8,200 nt of DNA from Pseudomonadota bacterium (lineage in GTDB: Bacteria > Pseudomonadota > Gammaproteobacteria > UBA1113). Made by a program: the position numbers and the translations under genes. The first letter of the stretch is position 1, and every line of letters begins with the position of its first letter. The stretch covers positions 1-8,200 of the forward strand of contig JAJXVQ010000047.1 of assembly GCA_021782065.1 (NCBI GenBank). The letters run 5' to 3'. Under the pieces are notes generated by a model. The model saw only the letters and a program-made list of their open reading frames with translations, was not told the DNA's origin and ran no database searches. Shown here piece by piece: positions 6,902 to 8,200 of this stretch.

Positions 6902-8128
6902 TTATGTATTAGAAACGGTAGACAATACCGTTTTCTTTTCTCGTATGGTATAGGACAATCTCCAGCAGAAAATGCCGCATAAGCCACACACTATCCACAA
7001 GACGAAGCCTTGATTAAAGTGATACAACCAACTGCCTAGTGCGGATCCGGCAACAGTCGCAAAGGCGTAAACAGATTGATACAAGCCCATGTGTGTAGCG
7101 CGGGCAGCTTCATTCGCTTTGTTGTACAACGACATTTGAATAACAGGGAAGGCTAGCATTTCGCCTAGAGTCCAAATGACTGCAGACACTAAAGCCCAGT
7201 AATAATTGGTCCCTAATATTAAAATAAACAACCCTAAACCAATTAGAAAAGCACCTAGTCCCGCAACGATGGCTTGATCAAAACGACGCGTTTTCTCAAC
7301 GACCCAGACTTGCAAAGCGATGATCAGCAGGCAGTTGGTTAAAAATAAATAACTTAACATAGGTGCGGTGGTATGGTAATACTGTTGCAAATAAATAGCA
7401 TAGGTTATTTTTAATTGTGCGTACAGCATTACGGCGATAAAGAGGATGCAATAGTAAACGGCAAAAAGTTTATTTTCAAAGACGTGTAATTTCCAGAAAG
7501 GCCTTTTATCTTCTTTGATACAGGTTTCTTTTTCTTCTTTACCACCCGCCCAGACTAGCGTTAAAGCGGAAAGAGAGATGATTAAACCATTAACGGTAAA
7601 TAATAGAAAATAGCTATAATGAGCCAAAAACCCGTCAATAAAGACAGAAATGCCGAAACCCAAGTTGACTAACATATAGCGTAAACTATTGGCGCGTACT
7701 TTATCGTTTTCACCACATTGTGCCAAGATCCATATACGATTAGCCGGAATAAAAGCATAAGCCGATATTCCCATGAAAGTCATCAGGGGAATGAATACAT
7801 AGAGACTATAACAGTAGGGGATACAGAGTAGAGCTGACGCAATGATGAGCAAGGATACAATAGAGATTCGTTGAGTAGAGTAATGATTACACAATCTACC
7901 ACTCAGATAAGCACCGAAGGTAGCACCTATGCCAAACAATGTGACCAACAGTCCCGTTTGTGCCACCGTGAAATGACGTTGATTGGTAAAAAAAAGAGAT
8001 AGAAAAACGATCACTGAACCGGCTAATGAGTTGATAAAAGAGGCACTCAAACCCACCCACAATCGTATGGGTAAACCTCGATAGAGTTCTACATAAGAGC
8101 GTGTGCATTTTTTGAAGTAATTAGCCAC
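6902..8128 (-). CDS. Major facilitator superfamily transporter, substrate unknown
   Basis: Inner-membrane secondary carrier of about 408 residues with some twelve hydrophobic segments, in two halves split by a charged cytoplasmic loop (about 194-213, rich in Glu and Lys). MFS hallmarks are a degenerate motif A after the second segment (SGRLCNHYSTQR, about 76-87) and the helix-11 region GLYQSVYAFATVAGSALGSW. Motif C in segment 5 is not canonical: the usual GP and GG pairs read SV and DG. The layout resembles small DHA1-like or MdtH-like exporters, but the substrate cannot be read. The start chosen is GTG at 8128, because GAGG (8135-8138) lies six bases upstream and a TATAAT lies just before it. 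A TTG at 8164 and a frame open to the window edge are alternatives; the extra residues would form a further hydrophobic stretch. The stop codon abuts the ATPase stop with no spacer. Confidence 0.85.
   Translation of the reverse strand: MANYFKKCTRSYVELYRGLPIRLWVGLSASFINSLAGSVIVFLSLFFTNQRHFTVAQTGLLVTLFGIGATFGAYLSGRLCNHYSTQRISIVSLLIIASALLCIPYCYSLYVFIPLMTFMGISAYAFIPANRIWILAQCGENDKVRANSLRYMLVNLGFGISVFIDGFLAHYSYFLLFTVNGLIISLSALTLVWAGGKEEKETCIKEDKRPFWKLHVFENKLFAVYYCILFIAVMLYAQLKITYAIYLQQYYHTTAPMLSYLFLTNCLLIIALQVWVVEKTRRFDQAIVAGLGAFLIGLGLFILILGTNYYWALVSAVIWTLGEMLAFPVIQMSLYNKANEAARATHMGLYQSVYAFATVAGSALGSWLYHFNQGFVLWIVCGLCGIFCWRLSYTIREKKTVLSTVSNT
6912..6941 (+). terminator. Intrinsic terminator of the ATPase gene
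   Basis: AAACGGTA (6913-6920) pairs perfectly with TACCGTTT (6926-6933) around a GACAA loop, followed by the T-rich tract TTTTCTTTTCT, the classic layout for a plus-strand intrinsic terminator 11 bases past the ATPase stop. It lies entirely within the last codons of the opposing MFS gene, whose C-terminal residues it also encodes. Read on the minus strand, the hairpin is followed by only a short T stretch, so it works less well in that direction. Confidence 0.75.
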
Positions 8129-8134
8129 GAAGTG

Positions 8135-8138
8135 CCTC
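8135..8138 (-). promoter_or_regulatory. Ribosome binding site deciding the MFS start
   Basis: On the minus strand GAGG is spaced six bases from the GTG at 8128. No comparable site precedes the in-frame TTG at 8164, which is the reason the shorter start was chosen. Confidence 0.5.
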
Positions 8139-8153
8139 GGATAGCGCGTTATT

Positions 8154-8159
8154 ATTATA
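8154..8159 (-). promoter_or_regulatory. Candidate -10 element for the MFS gene
   Basis: A consensus TATAAT reads on the minus strand, placing a start of transcription near 8147 and a leader of about 20 bases that includes the GAGG site. A TG dinucleotide lies two bases upstream of the hexamer, close to but not exactly an extended -10. No -35 hexamer fits at 16-18 bases. If the gene really starts farther upstream, this element is chance. Confidence 0.35.
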
Positions 8160-8177
8160 AACAAGTGAGTTGCAATT

Positions 8178-8200
8178 ATGGCTATGATTAGTACAAAAAG
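8178..8200 (+). CDS. Possible first codons of a divergent gene (runs off the window)
   Basis: An ATG at 8178 opens a plus-strand frame that stays open for the seven complete codons (MAMISTK) to the window edge. GTGAG at 8165-8169 is a weak Shine-Dalgarno candidate eight bases upstream, and the AT-rich 8150-8161 stretch could serve as a -10 region. This would make the short gap a shared divergent promoter region. The frame is far too short to be judged from this window. Confidence 0.15.

Noticed and set aside
8170..8175. TTGCAA as the -35 box of the MFS promoter
   Set aside because: The spacer to TATAAT is only 10 bases, far short of the usual 16-18.
1..8200. CRISPR arrays, tRNA or rRNA genes, insertion sequences
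   Set aside because: No regularly spaced direct repeats, transposase-like proteins, terminal inverted repeats with target duplications or RNA-gene signatures were seen. Nearly all of the window is accounted for by protein genes.

Overview
The window carries the 3' two-thirds of a succinyl-branch TCA operon, followed by two unrelated-looking genes. On the plus strand, sucA (left end cut off), sucB, sucC and sucD lie in the classical sucABCD order: E1 and E2 of 2-oxoglutarate dehydrogenase, then the beta and alpha subunits of succinyl-CoA synthetase. After a 147-base structured gap comes a plus-strand GspE/PilB-type secretion or pilus ATPase. A minus-strand major facilitator transporter then converges on it with abutting stop codons.

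Gene order and protein similarity to Escherichia coli SucA/B/C/D point to a gammaproteobacterium. The modest GC content, an isolated type IV pilus-like ATPase and a small MFS carrier would fit a Legionellales/Coxiella-like host-associated lineage. That finer placement is inference only.

Region by region: 2-1852 sucA (partial); 1868-3019 sucB with a strong ribosome binding site; 3020-3095 a gap with a compact hairpin (tandem G-A mismatches, GTTA loop); 3096-4262 sucC; 4262-5146 sucD, overlapping sucC by one base; 5147-5293 a long GC-rich hairpin and then a candidate -10 element; 5294-6901 the ATPase; 6912-6941 a good intrinsic terminator for the ATPase, lying inside the 3' end of the opposing gene; 6902-8128 the MFS transporter, read leftward; 8129-8200 its candidate promoter and possibly the first codons of a divergent gene.

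SucA and SucB, with a dihydrolipoamide dehydrogenase encoded elsewhere (no lpd follows sucD), make succinyl-CoA. SucCD converts it to succinate with substrate-level phosphorylation. The ATPase and the transporter have no visible functional link to the TCA genes. No clearly new system is visible. The best leads are the orphan ATPase, the two intergenic hairpins, and the loss of an invariant active-site motif of SucA at the extreme left edge, which may be a contig-end artefact.
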